A program made the translations under genes and the position numbers. 64,000 nucleotides of DNA from Phascolomyces articulosus (taxonomy: Eukaryota > Mucoromycota > Mucoromycetes > Mucorales > Lichtheimiaceae). Under the pieces are notes generated by a model. That model searched no databases. It was not told the origin of the DNA and worked only from the letters and a program-made list of their open reading frames with translations. How positions within the stretch are numbered: position 1 is the stretch's first letter; the number at the start of each line of letters is the position of its first letter. Where the stretch lies: assembly GCA_025677815.1 (NCBI GenBank), contig JAIXMP010000039.1, positions 186,001-250,000 of the forward strand, in the 5' to 3' direction. Shown in pieces: positions 37,924 through 49,330 of this stretch.

Positions 37924-40443
37924 TTATCTTAATACAACAGAAGATGGAACAGGATCGCGAGGGGTTTGTTGCCAGGCAAGTTCCAATTGTTGAAGTTCCC
38001 TTGTAAATTCAGGACTTGGCATAGAAGTCGATTGCCAATCTGTTTCCATAAAACTACTCACACGACCATGAACACGTCCTTCCATCTTCATGAGTTCAGC
38101 AATAAACCCAATATTAGGTGACATGTTAGGTCTTGCCTTGATAACATGACGATACGCCTGCTTGAGCGTCCAGCGTTCGGAGCAGACAAGGTAAGCAAGA
38201 ATCGCAGTAACTGAACGTGACTTGCCTGCCTTGCAATGAACATAGATCGGTTCATGATGACGCTTTGCGTCCTCTGTATGTATAAATGTATGTTGTATTG
38301 TTAAGTATATATACAATCAATCAGAAACACCATCCAGTGAGAGTAATCTTTTGTTTGTATAAATAATAAATAAATAAAAACCTTAAAAAAAAACCTTACC
38401 AATAAAACAAACGGCTTCCATCATGACCCAATCAATATTTTTCATTTCGACTGTATCGCGAGCTGCGATTTTACGATAAAGTATATCTTTTTGTAAAACT
38501 TCATCATTACATTCTTCTGCCATATTCAAAACACGTCGAATTTTACGTGTTTCCAATTGTTGTGCTTGTTCGATGGTTTCAATCTCGGGTCCAACAAATA
38601 AGAAACCTGGAATGATCTCTGAGATAATAAACTCGAAATCTGCCTCTGTTTGAGGCGAAATGCCGCCAGCGGTATCATCATCTTCATCTTCTACTACACG
38701 GGTTAATGAAGAAGACGTGGATGTGGTTGCACTCGGTGCAACAAGTAAATCCATTGAGGATGGGGGTGATTGGTGTTGTTGAAGAAAAGGAGGTTGTAAT
38801 TGAGATACATGATGTGGTGGATGCTGTTGATGATGATGATGATGATGCAAATGAGGTTGATTAGGTTGTTGTTGATGATGTTGACTTTGCTGTAAAGGTG
38901 GATGTTGTAAATGTTCTTGTTCAAGAATCATGGATCGTTTGTTTGCTTTGCGTGCCAGCGCACTTGCATTATTGGCCCTTGCAGCTTGTGTATCCAGACT
39001 GAACAAACTGATACGACGATGCAAATGACTTTTATCGACGCCTGCGCCCATGGTATAACTTAACGACCGCCTGGGTAACTGTACTAAAGGTTCTGGTTGC
39101 TCTTGTTCTTGTTCACGTTGTTCTATTTCTTCATCAAAACCTTCCACCAATAAAGGTTCTTCATCTTGATCATTTACTACTGTTTGTTGTTCAGATGTAA
39201 AATAAGATTGAAATGCCTTGAATCCACCTTCAAGATAATACACATCACCCATGCGGTCCAATACATTGAGTAAAGTCCAGGCTTGAGAGGTTTGATCTAC
39301 CATCTCATCATCATACACCACCCATTGATGTTGTTGTTCTTGTCCTTGTTGATTATCCGACAAGGAAACGGGTTTTGCCTCGGCATGACGGTCATTACTT
39401 TGACGACGACGACGATAACGTGCCCTTCCTTCAGCCGTGGTAATAAAATTTTCCAAATTAAAATTACTGACAGTACCACGTTGATAACGTTTAATCAACA
39501 AAGAAGGTAAATTGACATTAAGTGAACCATCAATACGACGTTTTTGATAATCAAATAAATGACGGACATCAATCAAGGTAATCGTTTGTTTGTTCTTATC
39601 TTGTCGTAACATAGATGCAAGTTGATCAGCCGAAAGAGCAACCGCAGTTCGGCTATAATTATTGTTACTCGACGTACTATGGACACTACTGGCAATCATA
39701 CTACTGGTGCTGGTACTTGTGCTAATACTCAAACCACGTGGGAGACTATTATTACCGATAGTACTAATTCTGCTGGCCTGTTTTTTTTGTTGCAGTTTCA
39801 ATTGTTCCTGCTGTGTCTGTTGACTTTTGGATCGACGAGGTTGGGGATCCACCACAGTAACATGAACAGAGGTGGGCAATGATCCAAATGTATAAGAATG
39901 ACGACGTTTCTTTTTCTTTTTGGCGGGATCCTTGATTAATGCTTGACCTGCTGAATAACGTTTTGAAATAGGACGATCATGATTGGAAAATAATAAAATG
40001 GGTGGGGTAGGTCGAGATGTCCCTGTTTTGAGAGATTTCTTGGAGTTTGGTTGTTCATTTAAAAGAACGGTAGATGAAGTAGTATTTGCATAACGAGCAA
40101 TGTTGGGTAATGAAGTAGAATGACGAGGAATTATGTCAACACCCGAATCTTGACATTGTTGCTGTTGTTGTTGGTCGTGGTGGTGTATAAAGGTATTAAA
40201 GTGCCATGCTCTTCTTGTGAAGGCACGAAAAAAAGCACTTGCTAAACTACTACTGGTTGATTTTTGTGGTTCAGGTGGATGAATATCAAGTGTATTATTA
40301 TTGTTGTCATTATTATTATTATTAGTATTAGTAGTAGTTGTAGTACTGATGTTACGAGTTTGTTTAGTTGAGGTAGTAGTAGAAGTAGTAATAGTTGTGG
40401 TAGTGGAGTTATTGCTACCTTTACGGTATCGATTAAAAAGCAT
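37924..40443 (-). CDS. Rhodanese plus dual-specificity (MAP kinase) phosphatase
   Basis: Two exons on the minus strand (40443-38400 and 38273-37924) encode 797 residues. The first 260 residues are Thr/Asn/Ser/Gln-rich and disordered. A rhodanese-like domain (about 266-420) contains ITLIDVRHLFDYQKRRIDGS, but the cysteine loop is replaced by VVYDDEMV, so it is non-catalytic and probably docks MAP kinase, as in known MKPs. After Gln/His tracts comes a DSP domain (about 600-745). Its general acid lies in ARDTVEMKN and its active site is VHCKAGKSRS with Cys695, where the intron splits the domain just upstream. By analogy with yeast MSG5-type enzymes it should dephosphorylate MAP kinases. All catalytic elements are intact. 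Confidence 0.92.
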
Positions 40444-41252
40444 GGAAAAAAAGGAAAGGAGATGGTATATATACTAGATTATATTATTATATATTTTGTT
40501 TGAATATGAATAAAAAGGAAAGGAAAGGAAATGAGGTCAATGAAAAGGATTCTTCAACAAAAAAAAAAAAAAAAAAAACAAAAAAAAACAAGTAATCAAA
40601 AAAAAAAACTTATTTTTATATCATCAATGAATAAATCGGATTTCAAAAGTTTTAATATTCATTTCATTTATTAATATTTATGTACAAAAAAATAGATATA
40701 TCGTTCTAAGCAATAATATATACTACTACTACTACTACCATTTCTTTTTTCTTCTTCTTCTTCTTATTAATAATCATAGTAATGAAGATGATGATCCTTT
40801 TTATTGATGATGGTGATAATAATAGAAATCATGGATGAATAATTGTTGATCATCATTCATATTGAAATAACGCAAAGGATAGATATAAATTAATTATGTT
40901 TCAAAAAAAAGTATTTTTATGCTTGAAAATTCTAAATTTACCACACACTTTTTTTTTTTAATTAATTAGCCAATTAAAAAATTAGTTTCTGCATCTTATT
41001 TTTCTTTTTATTCCAATAACAGCGTTAACAAACAACGCCATCATAAACTTATGGTGAAACAATGTCATTTTTGTACGTTTTAGTACTACGCAACTTATCA
41101 ATGCAAAAAAAAAAAGCTTTAAAAATCTTTCCCTTTTCACTCACAGACTCTTTTTTTCTTTCTTTTCATCTTTTTTTTTTACTACTATCAACCACGCTCC
41201 TCTTCAAACTACTACTTCCTGTATTAATACACACACACGTGGGATAGATAGA
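40444..41252. other. Divergent promoter region, MAPK phosphatase and P450
   Basis: About 810 bases between two divergent start codons. Purine runs near 40447-40459 and 40511-40530 are pyrimidine tracts for the minus-strand gene, and 41131-41190 is a T/C tract for the P450. The middle holds poly-A (40560-40610), TAC/TTC repeats (about 40720-40765) and no gene. Confidence 0.5.
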
Positions 41253-43603
41253 ATGTCAATGATAATGGCTGAATTATCTCCAACTATAGATATTCTAAAA
41301 ACATTTATTGTAGAACATCGATGGTGGATTCGTTTCTCCATTGGTGTATTTAGTTTACATTTTCTCTATAATAAAATCACTCAACCACCTGCTTCCCTTC
41401 GTCACATCCCACATGCTGATTTCTTTGCTTTAATAAAAGCTATTCGAAAACATAAACAAATTGATGATATTGCTCATGAAATTACTTTCCCAACAGTGGC
41501 GAATTCAACGCATGGACTTTATGCGGTAATGACCAACATATAATGATTCTTATCTCTTTGATCCCATTCATTCTCACACTTTTCCTTCTTTTTATATATC
41601 AGCGTTTTGATAATCTAGGTTGGACAGTTCATGTTACAGATCCTGGTATCGTAAAAACAATTTTAAAGAGTGGTAAATATATTTATATATATATACTTAT
41701 TCTTCTTGATTCATTGGATCATCCTACAATACTTATGTACTCACATTATTTATTATATATATAGATGCTTTCCCAAAGTCAGTTAATTCAATCCATACGC
41801 GTAGAGGAACATTAGCAGGTCGTTTGTTATTGGGGCCTAATATTTTATTCCTCTCAGGAGAGCAATGGAAAAATCAACGCAAGGTGATTCTAGAAACGCC
41901 ATCAACAAAACAAAACATATATGCATACTAAAACAAATATTGTTTTTTTTAGGTCATTAATCCTGCATTCCATCGATCAATGCCTGTGCAAATATTTGGA
42001 CGAGTAACTCAAAAAATGTTAAATACCATGGAAACGGAAATGAAGAGTGACCACGATAACGATGATGTAAAACCAATTGATGTTCACGATATTTCCCAAC
42101 GATGGGCTTTGGATGTAAGAAAATAAAAAGTTTCATATTTCAATTAGAATAATTATCACTGTTTTATTCATGATGTATCATAAATGGTATATAGGTCTTG
42201 GGAGAATCTGCTTTTGGATTTCAATTCAATGCTTTGGATAGCAATGGTGAAGACAATGAATGGGTAACAAGATATAATCATATTGTTCAATCTGCTCAAA
42301 AACCATTGTATTTTTTGCTCCCCTCGATTGAACGTCAATTCAAATCATGGATTCCAGAACGAAGAAAAGCGCATCAAGAGCTTTCCAAGTTTTTGGATAT
42401 GATGAGTTCAATTGCAGATCATAAGCGACAAGCTTTATTAAATAAAAAGGCATCAAGTTTGGACAAGAATGATCATGAAAAGGATTTATTGACATTGATG
42501 GTGGAAGCTGAGCATGAAGGTCAAGGTCGTTTAACTGATGAAGAATTTTTGGTAAAAAGACAAAAAAAAAAAAGAGTGGGGATGTATGATCATCATACGA
42601 TGATTGATAATGCATACCGTTGCATGGATTAGTAAGCTGTTCTTATAATTTACAACTTTTTTTTTGGGGGGGGGATTTATAGAGTAATCTTTCGGTTTTT
42701 TTCCTTGCGGGGCATGAGACTACAGCCGCTGCCGTTTCATTCGCTATCTACTATCTGGCAGTCCATCCGGTGAGAAAGAAAAGTAGATATCTGTCAACAT
42801 TTTAAAAAGGAGAGTATTATTAATCAAGTTTTGAGGGTTTATGTGGGAATAAAAATTTTTATTTACTATAATAGGAGATTCAACAAAAAGCTCGGGAAGA
42901 AGTCCTTGGTATCTTTGGCGATGACCCTCATGATATTTTACCCACTCTTGAACAAACACGCGAACTTGACTATATTAATCGAGTGATAAAAGAAGTTAGT
43001 ACCATGATCCTTAAATCATTATCCTTCTCCTCCTTTTTTGCTGTTGTCTGTATATTCTAATAACTTTATGATGATCCATCTTTTTTTAATTAGACTTTAA
43101 GAATGGACCCACCGGCTGTTAGCATGGTAGCACGTACAGCAACCAAAGATACGGAATTATCTGGTGTATTTATCCCCAAAGGAACGCGACTGACAGTAGA
43201 TGTTTATGAACTCCACCGAAATCCGCGCATCTGGAATAACCCTAATCAATTTGATCCTGAACGATTTGCTCCTGGTGGTGAAGCGGAGCAATTATCGGCT
43301 ACAGGACTTCCTTGGGTGGCGTTTAGTAATGGTGCACGGACTTGCATTGGAATGAGTTTTAGTCTTTTAGAACAACGCGTTTCACTCTCTATGTTGTGTA
43401 AGTTTGTTTTTTTTCAATATATAGTATAAATTGTTGTTAGTTTATAAAATAGTATCTATGTAGTATACTAACACACAAGATTAGTGAGGAAATATGAATG
43501 GTCGTTACCAGAAGATTCTATTCACAAGGATAAAATTCTGACGAGTGGCGTAGGCGTTATCAAACCCAAGGATCTTTTTATCAAGTTTACAAAACGTTAT
43601 TAA
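41253..43603 (+). CDS. Cytochrome P450 monooxygenase, membrane-anchored
   Basis: Nine exons (41253-41525, 41603-41672, 41765-41883, 41953-42114, 42195-42551, 42683-42769, 42875-42994, 43094-43397, 43485-43603) encode 536 residues. A hydrophobic anchor lies near 23-40. The I-helix oxygen-activation motif AGHETT is at 336-341, the ExxR pair Glu396-Arg399 is present, PERF follows, and the heme loop FSNGARTCIG places the ligand at Cys480. All class-defining residues are intact, so this should be an active microsomal enzyme using a CPR reductase. The pattern is closest to eukaryotic CYP3/CYP5-like and fungal fatty acid or xenobiotic P450s, but the substrate cannot be assigned. No biosynthetic cluster surrounds it, so a housekeeping or detoxification role is more likely. 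Confidence 0.93.
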
Positions 43604-44369
43604 CTCCCACTGGAGTCCTTTTATTTCTTACATGATTATTTATTTGTGTTCAATAATAATTGTGAGATATTTATTATTATTAAGATTATTGATAACAAAA
43701 AAAAAAGAAGCTATTATCCATATTTTTACCATCCTTTTCTTTCAATGATAAAATTAAAAAATAGTCCTCTCTTGTAATTTATTATGTAATTATCAAAGCA
43801 TATTGATTATTATACATTAATACATATACGTAAAAAACCACATTATAAAATTGTCGATGGATAATTAAATCGAATTGCGATATTATAAAAATAACTACAA
43901 CAAATATAACATATTTTTTTCTCTGGATTATCCAAAGGGGTTTTCAAGATTGGTAACATACTTATATATTTAGTCTATAAACTGTATCGAATATCATGTC
44001 AATATATAGTCTTTGGATTTTACCTTTCACTGTAAAATGAATGATTAGGAAAATTAAATAGTGATTCGTCTGGCATGTTGTATATAGGCTAGCTCTTTTT
44101 TTTTGTATCACAACAAAATCAGCTCCATTTTTTTCTCATACCTTTAGATTGAAAGAAAAGAGGAGTGGCTAGAGTCTACGAAAAAGGAAATTGTTCATGT
44201 TGAATAATGGCTCGCAATAAATGAGATGGAAATAATGAAAACAAATATATTATACATTAAATTACAATCTATCAATTCATTCAGAAAATAACGCAAGACA
44301 TGTGTTATTGAACAGGCGAGAACTAGAGCATGATGTCACGTTTTAATAGAGATATATTATATTAGTGGG

Positions 44370-44483
44370 GATATATTTGGCACCTGTCTATAATTAGGGA
44401 AAAAAAACTGTCTTTTGTTTGATATATTTGGCACCTGTCTATAATTAGGGAAAAAAAAACTGTCTTTTGTTTGATATATTTGG
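44370..44483 (+). repeat. Tandem duplication of a 51-52 bp unit
   Basis: A unit starting GATATATTTGGCACCTGTC occurs at 44370-44420 and again at 44421-44472 (one extra A in the poly-A run). A third partial copy covers the first 11 bases at 44473-44483. The near identity shows a recent duplication. Confidence 0.9.
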
Positions 44484-45214
44484 AAAATATAATAATAAGA
44501 AACCATAACAAAACCAAATCATGCCATCACGCTGAGGTCAACATGAAAGTGTATTTTTTCTGCAAAGCAAATCCCACTCTGATTAAAAGGATCGCTGCGC
44601 TTGCATCACAGAAATAGTTAATCCATTTCTTCGTTTCTTCTCATATTGAAATCACTAATATTGTTACATCACCGTGTTCTAAGTATCGTATTAATTATTA
44701 ATAATAATAATCAGCTGCTATAACCATACAGTCACAGTAATCATGATACTTCTTTTTACTCCCTTACCTTGACCTTTTCCTTATAACCCAATAAGGTATT
44801 TTATATTCTTATATCCTTTTTTTTTAGCCGTCTCGATCGGGATGCCATACCAGGTGATAGATCTTAGAAGGTATAATAAAAGACAAAATTTAACCGTAAC
44901 CATGATACTCTTCGTACAACGAATATGAAAAGATAACACACAGTAATTACACACAAGTATCGTATAATCAGCTTGAAATTATTTGTTGGATGGATTTTCC
45001 TTCAATTTCTCTTATCACTTATGTTTAAATGTTGTAGCGCTCCTTAGTCCGGTTAATATTGGATATTTTCTTTTTCTCATTCTTATTATTATTATTATTA
45101 TTTTCATTATTGTTATTATTTCTTTATCAGTATCAGTATTATTATCTTTAAAGTACATTATATTATATATCAACATAAAGCACTCTTATTGGATGAAACT
45201 TATTCACATGTTAC

Positions 45215-45246
45215 ATTTGCTTTTGCAAATTATTGCAAAAGCAAAT
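45215..45246. repeat. Perfect 14-bp inverted repeat with 4-base loop
   Basis: The arms ATTTGCTTTTGCAA (45215-45228) and TTGCAAAAGCAAAT (45233-45246) are exact reverse complements separated by ATTA. The hairpin lies between the P450 and the pseudogene, away from any known 3' end. It could be a mobile-element remnant, a non-coding RNA stem or a protein-binding palindrome. Confidence 0.8.
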
Positions 45247-45603
45247 AGTATAAATAGAAGACTAATCTCGATTTCTTTAGTTCTTTAGTTCTTTACTCCT
45301 GAGTTCCTAACTCTCAGTTCTTTTATTTCCTAGTTTTCAGTACTTTACTTTATTTTCTCAATAAAATATCTTAAACTTATCCTTTACTTTAAACTTTTTG
45401 TCTTTTGAATAAGTGAGATAATATAATATTCACTATTCTTCCAGTATAATAAGACTATTTCTCGTGTGGTTTCAGACGTATAATTCCTGAAAATAAGAAC
45501 TCCCACACAACCTATATTCATTTACTTTATTATTTGATCCATAAACTGATCATTTCATACAACTTTTATTGATATCATTATCACTTATTTTACTCTATAC
45601 AGA

Positions 45604-46978
45604 ATGTTCTTTACCGCAAATAGAACGCTTCAATGTAGAGTTTGTAAAAGTAAATTTCCTTCTCAAGAAGGTTTGAAAACTACTTATAAACTCATACTCG
45701 CGTTTGGTACATAAAAGTATATTATTACAGTGAAAAAAAAATACAAGACACTTGAAGATTCACGAATGCACCTCATAATGACAAAACTATAAACATAAAC
45801 GATAAAGCAGGAAACGTAGCTAGCAAACACAATAGACAATACTTCGACAAGCACAACAACCACCTTAGATAATTTTACGCCAAGTACTATTGATAAAAAT
45901 ACGACAAGCATTGAAAGTACAATTGAGGCAATAGGCTTTGGTCACATTCCACCACAGCCATTGTCATTGGTGCTTGAACCAAAAAAATGACTATAAAGGA
46001 AGTTGTGTTATATCCCTGTGATGCATTGTATTCAGACAAGGATGTATAAGAGGATAAAATGATGCTCTTTATATTTGGTCGCTATAATCCGCTTATTTTC
46101 ACTAGCGAAAATGAAGAAGACGGTGTACCTACCTCATCAGAATTCATTGCATCCAAGCAAACCATGATAGGATCTTTTTTCTACCTCTCCTTCCAACACT
46201 GTGTCAACATCGACAAACTAATTAAATCCCCAAAAGCCGATACAAATTCACTGATAATACAAAAGTTAAAAGGTAAAAAAAGAAACATTTTACATATTTA
46301 GATATTGATTTTTAGCTGTTTATCATTTTTCTTATAGTTATTTCTCCCTACTGTTCTCTTCCTTTTATTCTATATAGTAGTAAAATGTTGATTGTTCTTA
46401 GTAGGAATCAAGCACCAAGTGATTACAGAAGATATAATAAATTTGATAAATCAAGATTGGATAGAGTATATATCCACAATTTCGATATTATCTTCTACAA
46501 TCATTAGCTAGTACAATATTAGTAAATGAGTCACCATCAATTAGCTATCATATACATTATTAAACCATATCGTCGAGATATCGTGCACTATGAAAGGAGA
46601 TCTGCTGTTTGGTGCTACCTCTTTTCCAACTACATTAGATACGGGATATTTGAGTGCGTTTATTACAAACAACTGACAGTCAAAAATCGGTACTTGGTAC
46701 TAGAATCTGAAAATTTTCTTATTACTATAAACCCTCAACTCGGTGCGATATTATCAGTCAGTATTTATGCTTATATCCTTTATCCCCTTATTTTAACTCT
46801 CATTTATCACTGTATCAACTTATGTATATGTTTTTTTCTTGAAATACTTACCTTTATATATATACAAGTGAGAAGAACCAGGAAACCGATTCACAGTGTT
46901 TTTAAAACTGGGTCGACTAACAGATCAATGAACAACAAAAGCAATATACACGGGATTCTGAAGAGGAAGATGGCATAA
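45604..46978 (+). pseudogene. Stop-riddled pseudogene, family unknown
   Basis: At 45604 an ATG opens a 37-codon frame with a C2H2-finger-like start (LQCRVCKSKFPSQEGL) but no matching histidines. At about 45880-45970 comes STIEAIGFGHIPPQPLSL, ended by TGA. A shifted frame then reads through a TAA at about 46048 into LFIFGRYNPLIFTSENEED. A plausible intron (46274-46403) joins it to HQVITEDIINLINQDWIEYI. The same frame continues past TAG, TGA, TAG and further stops (about 46508-46680) with protein-like stretches such as GDLLFGATSFPTTLDTGYLS. Coherent coding composition in one direction, with several nonsense codons and a frameshift, indicates a decayed gene. Whether the zinc-finger-like start belongs to it is uncertain. 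Confidence 0.45.
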
Positions 46979-47270
46979 GCTTGGGTGATAAGGATCGATA
47001 TCGATGATAGTAACAGTAGCGCTGGGTAGGTGTTATATCGATTCTCATATTGGTCTGTATAGCTCTTTTTATTTTATTTATTCTCTGTTCATTATAATTG
47101 TAGTAGGAGGAGAAGGTATGAATCGATTTCTGTCATCAATTTTTTAAAAAATCAGCTCGGCCATCAAATTCGGCCCAGCAGTATTTGTTTTTCTTTCTGA
47201 CAATCTCAGTTAGGAACTGAACCTTTTTTTCTCGTCCCTCGATATATATATATATATATATATACATAAC

Positions 47271-48967
47271 ATGCTTTCGCGACAATTTGTAAGGTGTTCT
47301 AGGTTAGCCATTCGAGCTGCTATTTTGACAACAAGTAAAGTTTTTAAGTATATAGAATCCATATTTCATTTTATATCTCATATTTTTGTTGCTAATGTCA
47401 TATTGGTATTGCACTCTTTTAAAAAACAGAACCTTCGACTACTACCACTTTAAAGCGATCATTGCATGTGAATCGACCTGTTTTTTGTGCTGCACATGCT
47501 GATAATGGTAATTATCAGTCTTAATGCGCATTCTATTTCTTTCAAACGTACATAGAATATCCAATGAATTAACACGCTAAAACAACGATATTACATATAG
47601 ACTTGGCTAAGTTGAGTGATCTCGACCATCGTAACATTGGCAAGGCACAATCACTTTTTATGATTCATCCTTGTAGTCCGGGATCTATATTTATGCTTCC
47701 ACATGGTACACGTATTGTTCGAAAACTCCAAGATTTTTTACGCGACGAATATACACGTTATGGATATGAAGAAGTCATGACACCTATTATTTATAAAAAG
47801 GATTTATGGGAAACAAGTGGTCATTGGCAAAATTACAAAGAGGATATGTTTATGGTACATAGCGGACGTGAATCTGCAGAAGAAGCAGATGAAGATGACA
47901 GTTTTTATGGATTGAAGCCAATGAACTGCCCAGGCCATTGTTTGATATTTGACAGCACCCCCAAATCTTATAGAGATTTGCCGATCCGATTGGCAGATTT
48001 TAGTCCCTTACATAGGTAAAAAAAATAGGATCTTATGATTTCCTATTTTATTGTTTTTTCTTCTTCTAATATTCAAGATATAAATATATAAATGTTTAGA
48101 AATGAAGCTTCTGGCGCACTTTCAGGTTTAACTCGTGTACGGCGATTCCATCAAGATGACGCTCATATCTTTTGTTCTGAAAATCAAATTTCGTCCGAAA
48201 TTGCATCCTGTCTATCCTTTGTCGACCGTGTTTATAGTGCCTTCAAATTTCCTCATTACGAATTGACATTATCAACACGACCCGAAGAAAATTACATTGG
48301 CAGTGTCGACGAATGGAATCATGCTGAAGATTCATTAAAGGAAGCCTTGAATGGTTCAGGGCGACCCTGGTCTGTTAAGGAAGGAGATGGTGCATTCTAT
48401 GGACCCAAGATTGATATTATGGTCAAGGATTCAAGTGGTCGATCCCATCAAACGGCCACAATTCAATTGGATTTCCAACTTCCACAACGCTTTGGCTTAA
48501 AATATGTGGATGAAAATGACCAAGCCCGTTCCCCTGTCATTGTTCACCGTGCTATTCTTGGATCGATTGAACGTATGATGGCTATTTTGATTGAGCATAC
48601 TGGTGGCAAGTGGCCTTTTTGGTTGAGTCCACGACAAGGCGTTGTGATTCCCGTAGCAACCCAATTTGCGGATTATGCAGAACAAGTTGCCAAGGAACTG
48701 TCCCATGGGAACATCAATAACAGTGATTTGACAGTCATCACAAAGGATCAATATTATGTGGATGTGGATCGTTCACCGAGAGATAGACTCAACAAAATGA
48801 TTCGACAAGCACAATTAGAACGGTATAATTTTATTTTTGTGGTTGGACAAAAGGAAGTAGATGCTGGTACAGTCAATGTACGTACTCGAAGTGGCAAGAT
48901 TTTAGGAAGTATGCCAATAGACCAAGTGCGAAGCATGTTTGCTGAGCTTACCCAAAAATTAGAATAA
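47271..48967 (+). CDS. MST1: Mitochondrial threonyl-tRNA synthetase
   Basis: Four exons (47271-47334, 47430-47507, 47601-48015, 48100-48967) encode 474 residues. The basic, Ser/Thr-rich N-terminus (MLSRQFVRCSRLAIRAAIL) is a mitochondrial presequence. The class II catalytic core follows directly, without the TGS and editing domains of cytosolic enzymes, as in yeast MST1. MNCPGHC carries the zinc-binding cysteine, motif 2 is TRVRRFHQDDAHIF, motif 3 is LGSIERMMAIL, and the C-terminal anticodon-binding domain spans about 370-474. The enzyme charges mitochondrial tRNA-Thr. An acidic loop EEADEDDS between the domains is a local insertion. Short hairpins follow the stop codon at 49030-49052 and 49070-49091. 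Confidence 0.94.
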
Positions 48968-49330
48968 ATAATAATAACCATAAAAAAAAGAGTATATAAT
49001 AAAATTTTAAGCCGACACGCAAAAAATTGTTATGCCAAGCCCTTTATGGCATATTTTAGCATGCAGACCCTTCATCGGATATTCGAAGGGCCATTTATCC
49101 AATAAGAAACTGGCTCAATTTAACTCTGGTCAAAAAAAAAACTACAACCTCGAGACCAAAACCCCCAAATCTCGCCCTAATTTTTTTGTTTGCAGGAACT
49201 AAATATATATTCTTGTTCCTAACATACACACACCCACACACACTTCTTCCGTCTTTCTTCTTTTTCTTCTTCTTCTCCCCTTTCCCACCCTCACCGCTCT
49301 TTTTTTTTTCTCTTTCTTTTTTAATAAACA
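48968..49330. other. Spacer with small hairpins and SLA2 promoter tract
   Basis: 363 bases. TATGCCA...TGGCATA (49030-49052) and CCCTTC...GAAGGG (about 49069-49091) can form short stems after the synthetase gene. A pyrimidine tract (49243-49322, CTTCTTCCGTCTTTCTTC and on) directly precedes the SLA2 start. No gene is seen. Confidence 0.5.
49243..49322 (+). promoter_or_regulatory. Pyrimidine-rich tract upstream of SLA2 start
   Basis: An 80-base C/T block ends about 8 bases before the ATG at 49331, after CA repeats. It matches the tracts before the 14-3-3, aminopeptidase and P450 genes. The regulatory role is inferred from this recurrence. Confidence 0.45.

Larger units (their letters stand above)
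43604..45603. other. Gene-free region with duplications and a hairpin
   Basis: Two kilobases without a gene. Contents include the 51/52-bp tandem duplication (44370-44483), an ATT microsatellite (45085-45125), a perfect hairpin (45215-45246) and, after it, short repeats of TTTAGTTC type (about 45277-45345). Confidence 0.55.

Noticed and set aside
39283..39882. Plus-strand frames inside the MAPK phosphatase
   Set aside because: Antisense to the rhodanese region and Ser/Gln tracts of the real gene.
45684..45911. Val/Ser-rich minus-strand frame
   Set aside because: Antisense to the Thr-rich segment of the pseudogene; no independent support.
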